In this document: positions 1 through 8,101 of the stretch, piece after piece
Layout of the letters: every line of letters starts with the position of its first letter
Position numbering within the stretch: position 1 is the stretch's first letter
From: Ktedonospora formicarum
GTDB taxonomy: Bacteria > Chloroflexota > Ktedonobacteria > Ktedonobacterales > Ktedonobacteraceae
Reading direction: 5' to 3'
Assembly (NCBI RefSeq): GCF_016587355.1
Contig: NZ_BNJF01000001.1
Span: 2,244,501-2,308,500, forward strand
DNA length: 64,000 bases
Translations under genes and position numbers: made by a program
The notes under the pieces: generated by a model
Told to the model about the DNA's origin: nothing
Seen by the model: the letters and a program-made list of their open reading frames with translations, nothing else
The model's database searches: none

Positions 1-521
1 TGATTGGCATGGTCACCCAGGAAACCTATCTCTTTCATGCCTCCATTCGTGATAACCTGACTTATGCACGAGAAGACGCGACAGAAGAGGAGATTATCGC
101 GGCGGCGAAGGCAGCGGCCATCCATGAGCGTATCATGGACCTGGACGAGGGCTATGATACGGTTGTCGGTGAGCGGGGTTATAAGCTCTCGGGCGGCGAG
201 AAACAGCGTATCGCCATAGCGCGTGTCATCCTGAAAAATCCACGTATCCTAATTCTGGATGAGGCAACCAGCGCACTTGATACACACTCTGAACGCCTGA
301 TCCAGGCCGCACTAGACCCACTGATGAAAGGACGCACGACGCTGGCTATAGCGCACCGTCTCTCAACCATCCTGGCGGCGGACATAATCCTGGTAGTGAA
401 CAAGGGGCAGATTGTTGAGCGAGGCACGCATGAAGAGCTACTCCAGCTGAATGGACTCTATGCACGCCTTTATAATGAACAATTCACTCAGATGATACCA
501 GAAGAGATCAGCGCAGACTAG
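1..521 (+). CDS. ABC exporter, ATP-binding C-terminal part (partial, 5' end outside window)
   Basis: This is the C-terminal part of an MsbA/LmrA-type ABC exporter half-transporter; the reading frame is open to the left edge, so membrane domain and Walker A lie outside. Visible in order: Q-loop region (VTQETYLF), signature LSGGEKQR, Walker B followed by DEATSALD, and the switch histidine in IAHRLSTI. The order and the D-loop match exporter-type ATPase domains, which drive efflux of lipids, drugs or peptides across the membrane; the substrate cannot be told from this part. It ends about 45 residues after the H-loop, a normal length. A hairpin follows the stop, and the next gene is convergent. 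Confidence 0.93.
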   Translation, partial: IGMVTQETYLFHASIRDNLTYAREDATEEEIIAAAKAAAIHERIMDLDEGYDTVVGERGYKLSGGEKQRIAIARVILKNPRILILDEATSALDTHSERLIQAALDPLMKGRTTLAIAHRLSTILAADIILVVNKGQIVERGTHEELLQLNGLYARLYNEQFTQMIPEEISAD

Positions 522-531
522 CACGCACAAG

Positions 532-566
532 AGGGGGGAATGAACACAATCGCGTTCATCTCCCCT
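532..566. terminator. Bidirectional terminator-like hairpin
   Basis: Inverted repeat with arms at 532-545 and 554-566 (AGGGG...ATGAAC paired with GTTCAT.TCCCCT) just after the exporter stop and before the convergent RNHCP gene. T-runs on either side are weak, so the terminator role is inferred from position and stem. Confidence 0.5.
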
Positions 567-592
567 GCTTGCATTTACGGCTGGTTTAGAGT

Positions 593-1140
593 CTAATCAA
601 ACTCAGAGATATCTTGCTCGTCGGCCTCTTGCTCCGACTGCTCTTCCAGCCAGGTATCAAACTGCTTCGCCTTGAGTTCCCGACCCGTGCGCGGCTCCAT
701 CAGGGGCAACTCTAGCACCAGATCATAGTCATCGTCGGCAGCAATGCGATTAAAGCGCTCAAAGTCACAACCCAGGCAGCGATGTACAATGACATCCTCT
801 CCCCCGGACGCTGGAAGCGCCCAATGGGTTGCATGGACGCGCCGCAGGTGCTCAGACGGTCTCCCGACTGGCGATCGTCGACGTGGCGAGAATAGAGACA
901 GAAGGGACAGTGATTGCGGTGATGTCCGCCGCTAGGCAAGGGGCAGACAAAGCGGCGACAATGCCGACACTTAAAAACCTCTTCAGCAGTATTGTAGAGT
1001 GGCTTCGCGCTCTTACCGCGTCCGCTAGCACGGAAATCCTCAGCGTCTTCCCCATCATAGATATCAAGAATGTCCGCCTCATCCAGATGTGCGGGCCTTT
1101 TTTTAGATGCAGATGTTGCGCGCGACATACGTTTTCGCAA
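593..1140 (-). CDS. RNHCP-domain zinc-ribbon protein, interrupted by an apparent -1 frameshift
   Basis: The first part carries CxxC (CRHC), the diagnostic RNHCPFC motif, LYSRHVD, and GDRLSTCGASMQPIG, which are the hallmarks of the small RNHCP family, a predicted zinc-binding domain of unknown function. After PIG the frame runs into unrelated sequence. Shifting by one base restores the family's expected tail: HRCLGC, then FNRIAADDDYD and a stop at 593-595. Total length is 548 bases, one short of a whole number of codons, so one base is missing near the CCC at 820-822. With one more G on the coding strand the join reads PIGALPASGG. Start: TTG at 1140 has an AGAGG ribosome site 7 bases upstream; ATG at 1128 is the alternative. 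Probably functional in the organism and broken only in the assembly. Confidence 0.8.
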
Positions 1141-1548
1141 TTGAAGACCTCTTCTTTATGTTGACAAGAAACTTTGGCAGCTTTTCAAATGTATATGGTA
1201 GCAGAAGGCACCAACACAACTCTCTCCAGGTATGCCAACCAATCCCCAAAAAGGATAGGGAGCGGCTATGTTACTGGTCATACAAGAACTAACCTGGAAG
1301 AATAAAAGGCTGCATAAAAAAGCGATAGAACGGGTGTATGTAGAGGAGCGCAGGTGGAGGTGTGAAATTGATGAAGCAAGGATACTCCGAGCGAATATTA
1401 GAGGTCGCACGTCCACCGCGCTCCTGCGAGCGTGGTCTTCATAAAATGGCATCTCATTTCTAGCAAAAAACTGTAGAGTTATATTATAAATTATACCTGC
1501 TCAATGAAATAAAATCAAGCCCGATTTTGGCGCGGGGTGAACACAAAA
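1141..1548. other. Intergenic region without recognised gene
   Basis: About 400 bases between the RNHCP gene and the valS terminator. A minus-strand open frame of 98 codons (1156-1452) exists, but it has no ribosome site, odd composition and no recognisable domain, so I do not call it. I see no other structure. Confidence 0.5.
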
Positions 1549-1590
1549 GGGATATACTGGAAGGCATTCGAATGCTCTCCAGTATATCCC
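1549..1590 (-). terminator. Intrinsic terminator of valS
   Basis: Strong inverted repeat with arms 1549-1562 and 1578-1590 (GGGATATACTGGA / TCCAGTATATCCC). On the minus strand it is followed by a CCCTTTTGTG tract, 16 bases after the valS stop. This is a good rho-independent terminator shape. Confidence 0.75.
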
Positions 1591-1606
1591 TTCTTAAGAC
1601 TAGAGC

Positions 1607-4333
1607 TTAACCAGCGAGTTGGGCACGACGGGCCTCTAGCTTGGCGACACGCTCCTCCTGAGCAGTGAGTTTGTCGCGCTCTTTAGCGACCACTTCGGGA
1701 TTAGCACGCGTGACGAAGTTCTGGTTCGCCAATTTGCCTTGCAAGCGTTGAAGCTCCTGTTGTGCCTGAGCGATCTCCTTATCGATACGCTCAAGCTCTT
1801 TGGCAATATCAACCATTCCTGCTAGCGGTAGGTAGATCTCGATGTTGCCCGCCAGCAGGCCCATGGCCTGCTCGACTTTGCTGGCGAGAGCGGCATGGAG
1901 TTGGGGCTGCTCCGTGCGCGCGAGGAACTGGATTAATGGAGCCTGTTCCTCAAACATTGCAACACGATCACCAACGGCCATAATAACAGGAATGCGGCGC
2001 GCATTCTCAACATTCATCTGATTTCGCGCATCGCGGATGCGTGTGATGACTTCCTGTAAGAGGCTGAACTTCTGGTCGGACTCCTCGTCAACAAACTGTT
2101 CCTGTGCCATCGGCCAGGGAGCGATTATCAGGGCGCTCGCGGGCCACTTCTTCTGATCGGCCTCGGTGAGGCGATAGAGATGCTGCCACACCTCCTCAGT
2201 GACAAAAGGCATGAAGGGGTGAAGCAGGCGTAAGCTCTGGTCAAGTACGGCACGCAGGATAGCAGTCGTGGAGCGGCGTGCCTGCTCATCGCCCTGCATC
2301 TGCACCTTGGCAACTTCGACATACCAGTCACAGTAGTCAGACCAGAAGAAGTCATTGATCTGGCGACCAGCCTCACCAAGCTGGAAGTCGTTAATCAGGC
2401 GCGTCACGTTTTGCGTCAAGGTCGTCAGGCGATGCAGAATCCAGCGGTCGGCCAATGTGTGTGGTCGAACCTGGCTGACATCGGGAACGCCGCCACCAAT
2501 CTCAGCTGTGGTCATGAGCACAAAGCGCGAGGCATTCCAGATCTTGTTCGCGAAGTTGCGGTTGCCGATGATGCGATCTTCGATTAACTTCATATCGTTG
2601 CCGGGCGTACTGCTCGTCGCCAGCGTGAAGCGCAGAGCATCAGTACCGAACTTGTCCATGACCTCAAGTGGGTCAATGACGTTGTTCTTCGACTTGCTCA
2701 TCTTCTCGCCCTTAGCATCGCGTACCAGACCGTGCAGGTAAATGGTGCTGAAGGGAACGGTACCCATGAAGTGGATACCCGCCATCACCATACGCGCGAC
2801 CCAGAAAAAGATGATGTCATAGCCTGTTTCCATGACCGCCGTTGGATAGTAGCGGCGCAGATCGGCGGTATCCTCGGGCCAGCCCAACGTGCTGAAAGGC
2901 CAGAGCCAGGAACTAAACCAGGTATCGAGCACATCTTCATCCTGGCGCACGGCAGTGCTATGGCAGTGCTGGCAAGCCGTAACATCTTCGCGGCTGACTG
3001 TCATCTGCCCACAGGTATCGCAGTACCAGACAGGGATGCGATGACCCCACCAGAGCTGACGCGAGATACACCAGTCATGAATGTTCTCCAACCAGTCCAT
3101 ATAGGTTTTATTGAAGCGCTCGGGCACAATGCGAATCAAGCCATGCTTGACGGCTCCAATGGCAGGCGTTGCCAGAGGCTTCATCTTAACAAACCATTGC
3201 TTGGAGATGAGAGGCTCGACAACGGTATCACAGCGCTGACAATGCCCCAGCGGCACCGTGTAATCCTCTATTTTGATAACAAAACCCAGTTTCTCAAGAT
3301 CCGCGACCAGATTCTTGCGCGCCTCATAGCGATCCTGCCCGGCATAGGGTCCCGCTTCGTTGGTCATATTGGCATCAAAGCCAATGACCTGAATGGCGGG
3401 CAACTTATGACGCAGGCCAATCTCGAAATCAGTAGGGTCATGCGCGGGCGTGACTTTTACCGCGCCAGTGCCAAAGGTGAGGTCCACGGCTTCGTCCGCG
3501 ACAATGGGAATCTCACGATTCATCACGGGCACGATTGCCAGGCGACCAACCAGATCTTTATAGCGCGGGTCCAGTGGATTCACAGCGATGGCGGTATCAC
3601 CCAGAATAGTTTCGGGACGCGTAGTCGCAACGCTGATATAGCGCGTCTCGCTTTCGCCATCCAGGGGCTTGAGCGGATAACGAACATAGGTCAGCTTTCC
3701 CGGTGTATCCACATGATTGACTTCGAGGTCGGAGAGTGCGCTCATACAGCGGGGGCACCAGTTGATGATGCGCTCGCCTCGATAGATTAGCCCCTCCTCG
3801 TAGAGGCTAACAAAGACCTCGCGCACAGCCTGCGAGAGGCCCTCATCGAGGGTGAAGCGCTCGCGTGACCAGTCACAAGAAGCGCCGAGACGACGATGCT
3901 GATCTTGAATACGGCCCTTGTATTGATGCACCCACTGCCAGACACGCTCAAGGAAGGCTTCACGACCGATTTTGTGGCGATCTGTGCCCTCTTTAGCAAG
4001 CAGGCGCTCAACAACAGTCTGGGTAGCGATCCCGGCATGATCTTCTCCAGGCACCCAAAGTGTCTCGACACCCAGCATACGATGGTAGCGAATAAGGATA
4101 TCCTCAACGGTAGAGGTGATACCGTGTCCCAGATGAAGCGCGCCAGTCACATTAGGCGGAGGCATGCTGATGACAAAGGGGTCGCGGTTAGGGTTGGGAC
4201 GTGGTTTGAAGTAGCCGCCCTCTTCCCAGAAACGATACCACTTCGCCTCGACCGCCTGGGGTTCATATGCCTTGGGCAGGTCAGCAGCGGAAGGAGTGGA
4301 CATTGTAAGAGTAGTATTCTCCTGCTCAGCCAT
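1607..4333 (-). CDS. valS: Valyl-tRNA synthetase
   Basis: Class I aminoacyl-tRNA synthetase charging tRNA-Val with valine in the cytoplasm. The 908 residues match ValRS length (about 880-950). Visible: N-terminal WYRFWEEGGYF, HIGH-type motif HLGHG at residues 67-71, WVPGEDHAGIATQ, the editing domain with TTRPETILGDTA, KMSKS-type loop KMSKSKNNV, an anticodon-binding helical domain, and the C-terminal coiled-coil arm (residues about 840-905) typical of ValRS. IleRS is excluded by the arm and by ValRS-type motifs such as NVTGALH. The ATG at 4333 has GAGGAA 5 bases upstream. Transcription starts at a sigma-A-like promoter and passes a T-box leader, so expression should respond to uncharged tRNA-Val. 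Confidence 0.97.
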   Translation of the reverse strand: MAEQENTTLTMSTPSAADLPKAYEPQAVEAKWYRFWEEGGYFKPRPNPNRDPFVISMPPPNVTGALHLGHGITSTVEDILIRYHRMLGVETLWVPGEDHAGIATQTVVERLLAKEGTDRHKIGREAFLERVWQWVHQYKGRIQDQHRRLGASCDWSRERFTLDEGLSQAVREVFVSLYEEGLIYRGERIINWCPRCMSALSDLEVNHVDTPGKLTYVRYPLKPLDGESETRYISVATTRPETILGDTAIAVNPLDPRYKDLVGRLAIVPVMNREIPIVADEAVDLTFGTGAVKVTPAHDPTDFEIGLRHKLPAIQVIGFDANMTNEAGPYAGQDRYEARKNLVADLEKLGFVIKIEDYTVPLGHCQRCDTVVEPLISKQWFVKMKPLATPAIGAVKHGLIRIVPERFNKTYMDWLENIHDWCISRQLWWGHRIPVWYCDTCGQMTVSREDVTACQHCHSTAVRQDEDVLDTWFSSWLWPFSTLGWPEDTADLRRYYPTAVMETGYDIIFFWVARMVMAGIHFMGTVPFSTIYLHGLVRDAKGEKMSKSKNNVIDPLEVMDKFGTDALRFTLATSSTPGNDMKLIEDRIIGNRNFANKIWNASRFVLMTTAEIGGGVPDVSQVRPHTLADRWILHRLTTLTQNVTRLINDFQLGEAGRQINDFFWSDYCDWYVEVAKVQMQGDEQARRSTTAILRAVLDQSLRLLHPFMPFVTEEVWQHLYRLTEADQKKWPASALIIAPWPMAQEQFVDEESDQKFSLLQEVITRIRDARNQMNVENARRIPVIMAVGDRVAMFEEQAPLIQFLARTEQPQLHAALASKVEQAMGLLAGNIEIYLPLAGMVDIAKELERIDKEIAQAQQELQRLQGKLANQNFVTRANPEVVAKERDKLTAQEERVAKLEARRAQLAG

Positions 4334-4445
4334 TGTACTTCCTCAATTTCAAATGCTTAAGGTCTTATGCGAAAACCAACGCTGCCTGAGCGGCAGCTAG
4401 TGCTGGCGCACTCAGGTTTCCGTATAAGGAATTACATTATATTTT

Positions 4446-4743
4446 TCGGCAATAAAAAAGCCCTTCTCGCGAAAGGACGAGAAAGGACATGCGCTCGTGG
4501 TACCACCTTTATTCAATCAACCGATCAGGTTGATCCTTATTCGTGCGATAACGGGCACACCGTACAGACTTTCCTTTTAGGGAAATGCTTCCAGGCTCCC
4601 AGGCGACGTTCAGCGTTTCTTCTCTCCGAAAGGGACTCTCAGCCGGTGATCCCTTCTCTCTGGCGGCGCAGGCGCTTACTCTTCCTGTTCATAGCCGAAT
4701 ATTCAGTTGTACATCTTCTCTATGCAGCAATACATTTCTAGTG
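4446..4743 (-). promoter_or_regulatory. T-box leader of valS (tRNA-Val-sensing riboswitch)
   Basis: On the minus strand the 5' leader shows the T-box hallmark AAGGTGGTACCACG (about 4496-4510), complementary to an uncharged tRNA acceptor end. Upstream is a Stem I-like region with AGTA and AGAGAG segments, and a GAAC-GTC-GCC stretch in which GTC (plus-strand GAC at 4605-4607) is a valine codon in the expected specifier position. Downstream is a terminator at 4451-4487: CCTTTCTCG pairs with CGAGAAGGG, followed by CTTTTTT. Known mechanism: uncharged tRNA binds specifier and T-box bulge, stabilises the antiterminator and permits read-through into valS. The specifier assignment is by eye, not by folding. 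Confidence 0.88.
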
Positions 4744-4749
4744 ACTACT

Positions 4750-4778
4750 AGTCTAACGAGTACGAGGCACAATGTCAA
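4750..4778 (-). promoter_or_regulatory. Sigma-A-type promoter of valS
   Basis: Minus-strand TTGACA (4778-4773), a 17-base spacer and TAGACT (4755-4750). This is a near-consensus housekeeping promoter directly upstream of the T-box leader; the predicted start is near 4743. Confidence 0.75.
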
Positions 4779-4847
4779 GAGTAATCAAAATGCATGAAAG
4801 ATCTTCTAGTTCTCACTTCGGCGCACGACACGGGACCTTCGAGTAAG

Positions 4848-4893
4848 ATTGAGTGCGATAAATTGTGGCGCGCCACAATTTATCGCACTCAAT
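4848..4893. repeat. Perfect 46-bp palindrome
   Basis: Arms of 23 bases (4848-4870 and 4871-4893) are exactly complementary with no loop; the centre is GGCGCGCC. It lies 26 bases past the stop of the zinc-ribbon/FHA gene on the minus strand. It may act as a transcription end for that gene, but no clear T-run follows on either side. A loopless cruciform of this length is unusual. Confidence 0.85.
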
Positions 4894-4919
4894 ACACAGA
4901 CCTGGAAGCGATACTTATG

Positions 4920-6629
4920 TTAGAGGCGTTTGAACGTGCAAGTCACCTTACCGAAGGCAAGCGAGTCGCCATCGTTAAGCGGTGTATCCTGATCCGGCTC
5001 AAGACGCTTCCCATTCACACGCGTAGCATTGGTGCTATTGAGATCAGTCAGCATATAAGCGTCACCACTATGCTCAAAGGCGGCATGGATACGCGAAATG
5101 GTGTCCGCACCATCCTTACTACTCAGATCAATATCGGGACGAATACCGCCAAGGTCGTGATCATAGCGCCCTACTACGGACCGCTCACCCTTCAATTGCA
5201 TCTGTGAACCATCAGCGAAGACCAATGCCCCCCAGGCCACATCTGCTTTAGCAGCCTGTTCCTGAGCGGCACCACGCGGGGGTGCCGGGCGCTGAGCAGG
5301 CTCGACAAGATGCGCTTTATTGCCCTGAGCCTGTTTGGCCTGATCCACCTGCTGCTGCAAGTGTGCGGGAGGCGTGTAGTAGACCTCCTCTTTCTTAGGC
5401 TGAGGTGGAGCGGCTGGCTCTTTCTTCTCTGTGCTCGGCGTATACGTCACCTGTGGTTGCGCCGGAGCAGGGGAAACCTGATCTTGCGGATTCGAGGGTA
5501 CGTAATACTGAACCTCTGGCTTCTTAGGTGGCGCGGCTGGCTCTTTCTTCTCGGTACTCTGAGTATAGGTTACCTTAGGTTGCGGCACGACTGCCGGATT
5601 CTGCGGCGTTGGAGGCACATACTCTGGCACAGAAGGCTTGGGCGGCTGCTGCTGACCAGGTAAGACCGTCGATTCCACGACACTCGGCTGGGGCGCAGGT
5701 GGCGTATATGTTGGCTGCTGTGAAGGCGGCGTATACACTGGCGTTGGTGGCGGTGTGGGCGGTGTGTACACTGGCGTTGGCGGCGGTGTGGGCGGTGTGT
5801 ACACTGGCGTTGGCGGCGGTGTAGGCCGTGGCTGAGGCGCCGGCGTGTATGTTACCTTGGGTTGCGCGGGCATGGGAGGCGAGGTCTGGGTCGCCGCCTG
5901 CCCTGAGATGGTGTGGAAGGTAGATGCGCCACACTTAGGACAGAAGGCGGCCCCATCCTTCACTTCTGAGTTACAGCGTGAGCAGTACAGCTTTGGCGGG
6001 GTAAGCGAGCGACCACAGCCTGAACAGAAAGTATCGCCCGGCTCATAGGGTGTATTACAGTGCTGACAACGAAAGCCACCGCCAGCAGGCATCGGTACGG
6101 GTGGCGGCATCATCGGCTGCTTCGGCACATCCCGGTTCTGCGGCACATAGACTGGAACCTGATTATTAGCAGGCGGTTGGATCGGCTGCATTGACGGAGG
6201 CAAGAGGTGATATGGTATAGGTCCTGGCATAATTCCTGGGCGTTGCTGACGTACCAGGCCATCCGTCATATTGAGAACCTGGTTGCTCAGACTCGCCTGA
6301 CGCAGTGCACCTACGCCAGCCGTCAAGGCCAGAGGCCAGAGAATTGGTAGGGCGACAATACCCACGGCCCCTACAGCCGCCTTGTCGATCCACTTCTGCT
6401 GACCAATCATTGCCAGGACACCGCCAGTGGTCCGTTGGAGCGTCACTGAAAGCGCAGCCTGCATGCCGATGATGGCCTCAAAATCGCCGCCTTTCTTGAT
6501 CTGCACCATTGTCTGATCGCGGTTGCCAATATGTTGGGCCTGATATCCCTGAGACATATATGCGTTTACAAGGTCTGAGGCGAGGCGTTCAATATCGATA
6601 TCCTCTGAGTTATAGAAACGAGCATCCAT
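4920..6629 (-). CDS. Zinc-ribbon / proline-rich repeat / FHA domain protein
   Basis: 569 residues in four parts. The N-terminal ~130 residues include a hydrophobic stretch (about 80-108, VGAVGIVALPILWPLALTAG) and could sit on the membrane. Two CxxC...CxxC zinc ribbons follow at about 187-209 and 215-235. Next is a ~230-residue linker of TPxYTPPTPPP repeats and duplicated VTYTxSTEKKEPAAPP blocks. The C-terminal FHA domain (about 470-569) has VVGRYD, SRIHA and the LNSTNATRVNG core. FHA domains bind phosphothreonine, so a phospho-dependent scaffold linked to Ser/Thr kinase signalling is likely; no kinase is next to it. Start: ATG at 6629 has GGAGGA 10 bases upstream; TTG at 6647 is less likely because it overlaps that site. 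Confidence 0.85.
   Translation of the reverse strand: MDARFYNSEDIDIERLASDLVNAYMSQGYQAQHIGNRDQTMVQIKKGGDFEAIIGMQAALSVTLQRTTGGVLAMIGQQKWIDKAAVGAVGIVALPILWPLALTAGVGALRQASLSNQVLNMTDGLVRQQRPGIMPGPIPYHLLPPSMQPIQPPANNQVPVYVPQNRDVPKQPMMPPPVPMPAGGGFRCQHCNTPYEPGDTFCSGCGRSLTPPKLYCSRCNSEVKDGAAFCPKCGASTFHTISGQAATQTSPPMPAQPKVTYTPAPQPRPTPPPTPVYTPPTPPPTPVYTPPTPPPTPVYTPPSQQPTYTPPAPQPSVVESTVLPGQQQPPKPSVPEYVPPTPQNPAVVPQPKVTYTQSTEKKEPAAPPKKPEVQYYVPSNPQDQVSPAPAQPQVTYTPSTEKKEPAAPPQPKKEEVYYTPPAHLQQQVDQAKQAQGNKAHLVEPAQRPAPPRGAAQEQAAKADVAWGALVFADGSQMQLKGERSVVGRYDHDLGGIRPDIDLSSKDGADTISRIHAAFEHSGDAYMLTDLNSTNATRVNGKRLEPDQDTPLNDGDSLAFGKVTCTFKRL
5737..5823. repeat. 33-bp tandem repeats inside the FHA-protein gene
   Basis: Two full 33-base units (5737-5769, 5770-5802) and a partial third (5803-5823), differing at one position. 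On the minus strand they encode the 11-residue unit TPVYTPPTPPP. They are coding repeats forming a proline-rich linker, and a likely site of slippage and length variation. Confidence 0.9.
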
Positions 6630-7119
6630 CTTACAAAAATCCTCCAACCGAACACTGCGGCCAGCAAAACGTTATCTTATCAAAATCTATCAATTACAGA
6701 GATCTTTGGTGAATAAAATTGCTCTTCTGGAGGTAACTACGTTTCTTACTGTACGAAAGTTGGAAGCGAACTACGGGTTTCCGCTAAAGTATACCATAGC
6801 CTTATTTCTTCAGGTTAAAGCAATCACAAATAATGATAACATCATTGAGAAGATTCATATAAATGCGAAGGAGCAAAAAAATTATGTTATCGCCTGACTT
6901 CTCAGGCCCACCAGTCACACTCACAGGCGAGATACAAAGAGACGTGCCCACATTTCTAATCGCCCATGCTTGCCCGCAAACAGCGAAGCATTGCGGCGAG
7001 GTCGCCAACGAGGCACGCCGAATCGCGCTTATATGTAGCTCAAGAATAAGAAAAATTCTTAGTGCCATATGCTACAAAGCAAGCTTTTTAAGCTGACTAC
7101 ATCGTTGTGAGTGCTACAC
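6630..7119. other. Intergenic region, no supported gene
   Basis: 490 bases between divergent genes. A plus-strand frame starting with ATG at 6893 (preceded by AAGGAG) runs about 67 codons to 7096, but it has no recognisable domain and its first third is AT-rich. I treat it as unproven. The upstream half should contain the promoter of the FHA gene; no clean consensus is visible. Confidence 0.4.
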
Positions 7120-7149
7120 TTGACAACGAGATGCTTGCTCCATTATAGT
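7120..7149 (+). promoter_or_regulatory. Sigma-A-type promoter for the TM2 gene
   Basis: TTGACA (7120-7125), 18-base spacer, TATAGT (7144-7149). Predicted start near 7156, giving a leader of about 96 bases before the ATG at 7252. Confidence 0.6.
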
Positions 7150-7251
7150 GGCGGCGGGAGCCTTATCGACTCTCAAAAGAGAGTGGTAGTTTCGCGTTTG
7201 TCTCTATGCAGTCATTGCATACTACAGGACCACGAAGGGACTCATATAAAC

Positions 7252-7638
7252 ATGGGATATCAACCACCAAATCAACCGCCATACCAACCTAACCAGCAGC
7301 CTCCCTTTCAACAAGGCTACTCACAGCAGGGCTATCCACAGCAATCTGCTCCCTTCCAACAAGGTTATCAGCAACCACCCTTTCAACAAGGTTATCAACA
7401 GCCTCCTTTCCAACAAGGCTATCCACAGCAGGGGAAAGACTGGCTGATAACGCTCCTACTCTGCATCTTCGTAGGCTGGTTGGGTGTACATCGTTTCTAC
7501 GTCGGCAAGATTGGGACAGGGGTCGCTATGCTTCTCACATTTGGGGGATGCGGCATCTGGACGCTCGTCGATTTCATCCTGATTCTTACAGGAAGCTTTA
7601 ACGACGCGAATGGTCAGCCCCTGGTCAGAAACAATTAG
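7252..7638 (+). CDS. TM2 domain membrane protein with Gln/Pro-rich N-terminus
   Basis: 128 residues. The first ~60 are a low-complexity Gln/Pro/Tyr segment with repeated QQGYQQPPF units; the rest is a TM2 domain with two membrane segments joined by a short turn ([19 protein letters not shown] and [20 protein letters not shown]). The conserved G-x-HRFYxGK turn and the D of the second helix are present. TM2 proteins are small bacterial membrane proteins without a proven biochemical role. ATG at 7252 is preceded by AAGGGA about 11 bases upstream. The DUF2752 gene starts 7 bases past the stop, so the two probably form one transcript. Confidence 0.88.
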   Translation: MGYQPPNQPPYQPNQQPPFQQGYSQQGYPQQSAPFQQGYQQPPFQQGYQQPPFQQGYPQQGKDWLITLLLCIFVGWLGVHRFYVGKIGTGVAMLLTFGGCGIWTLVDFILILTGSFNDANGQPLVRNN

Positions 7639-7645
7639 ACCACCT

Positions 7646-7942
7646 ATGCATAAAGGAACAGTCGTCAGAGTAGGGAAGGTAGGATGCTATATTCTCCTTC
7701 CCGTCCTCTTCAGCCTTATACCTACTACCTGGATTGAGGCCCATCCCCCTTTCTGCCTCTCGCGCCTGCTCTTCAAACGCCGCTGTCCCGGCTGCGGAAT
7801 GACGCGCGCGGCTTCGTGTGCCATCAACGGGAACCTACACGCAGCCTGGCGCTACAATCCTCTCTTTATCGTCGTCCTTCCCCTGCTGAGCTATAGCTGG
7901 TTGCGTGGGCTAATCACCGCCTGGCGAAGCTTGCTAGGTTAG
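7646..7942 (+). CDS. DUF2752 membrane protein
   Basis: 98 residues. The family's signature RCPGCGMTRA is present (about residues 46-55), between a hydrophobic N-terminal segment (GCYILLPVLFSLIP) and a second one (LFIVVLPLLSYSWL). DUF2752 proteins are small two-helix membrane proteins of unknown function, often found beside TM2 genes; that pairing is seen here. ATG at 7646 is chosen; an in-frame ATG at 7610 would overlap the end of the TM2 gene. No strong ribosome site precedes either, so translation may be coupled to the upstream gene. Confidence 0.82.
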   Translation: MHKGTVVRVGKVGCYILLPVLFSLIPTTWIEAHPPFCLSRLLFKRRCPGCGMTRAASCAINGNLHAAWRYNPLFIVVLPLLSYSWLRGLITAWRSLLG

Positions 7943-8101
7943 TAAGCTTCCACGCTTCCGCCACTTTAAAATACCGCCCAGGCAAAGCTCACGCCCCTGA
8001 GACACTTTTGCGACACATACATGATATGTTGGCGACATTCACCAGCTAAACTCTCTCTCAAAACCACTACTGTGAAGCCAAGCAGAAAGGGACCATCATT
8101 C

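Noticed and set aside
1156..1452. 98-codon minus-strand frame upstream of the valS terminator
   Set aside because: No ribosome site, odd composition, no domain.
2732..3790. A 352-codon plus-strand open frame inside valS
   Set aside because: Lies wholly antisense to the clearly conserved valS sequence; it has no ribosome site and no domain. It is a shadow of the valS codon pattern.
5737..5823. Tandem repeat resembling a CRISPR or regulatory array
   Set aside because: The units are contiguous, in frame and encode a proline-rich linker.
6893..7096. 67-codon plus-strand frame with an AAGGAG upstream
   Set aside because: No recognisable domain, and the region also reads open on the other strand. 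Too little support for a gene.
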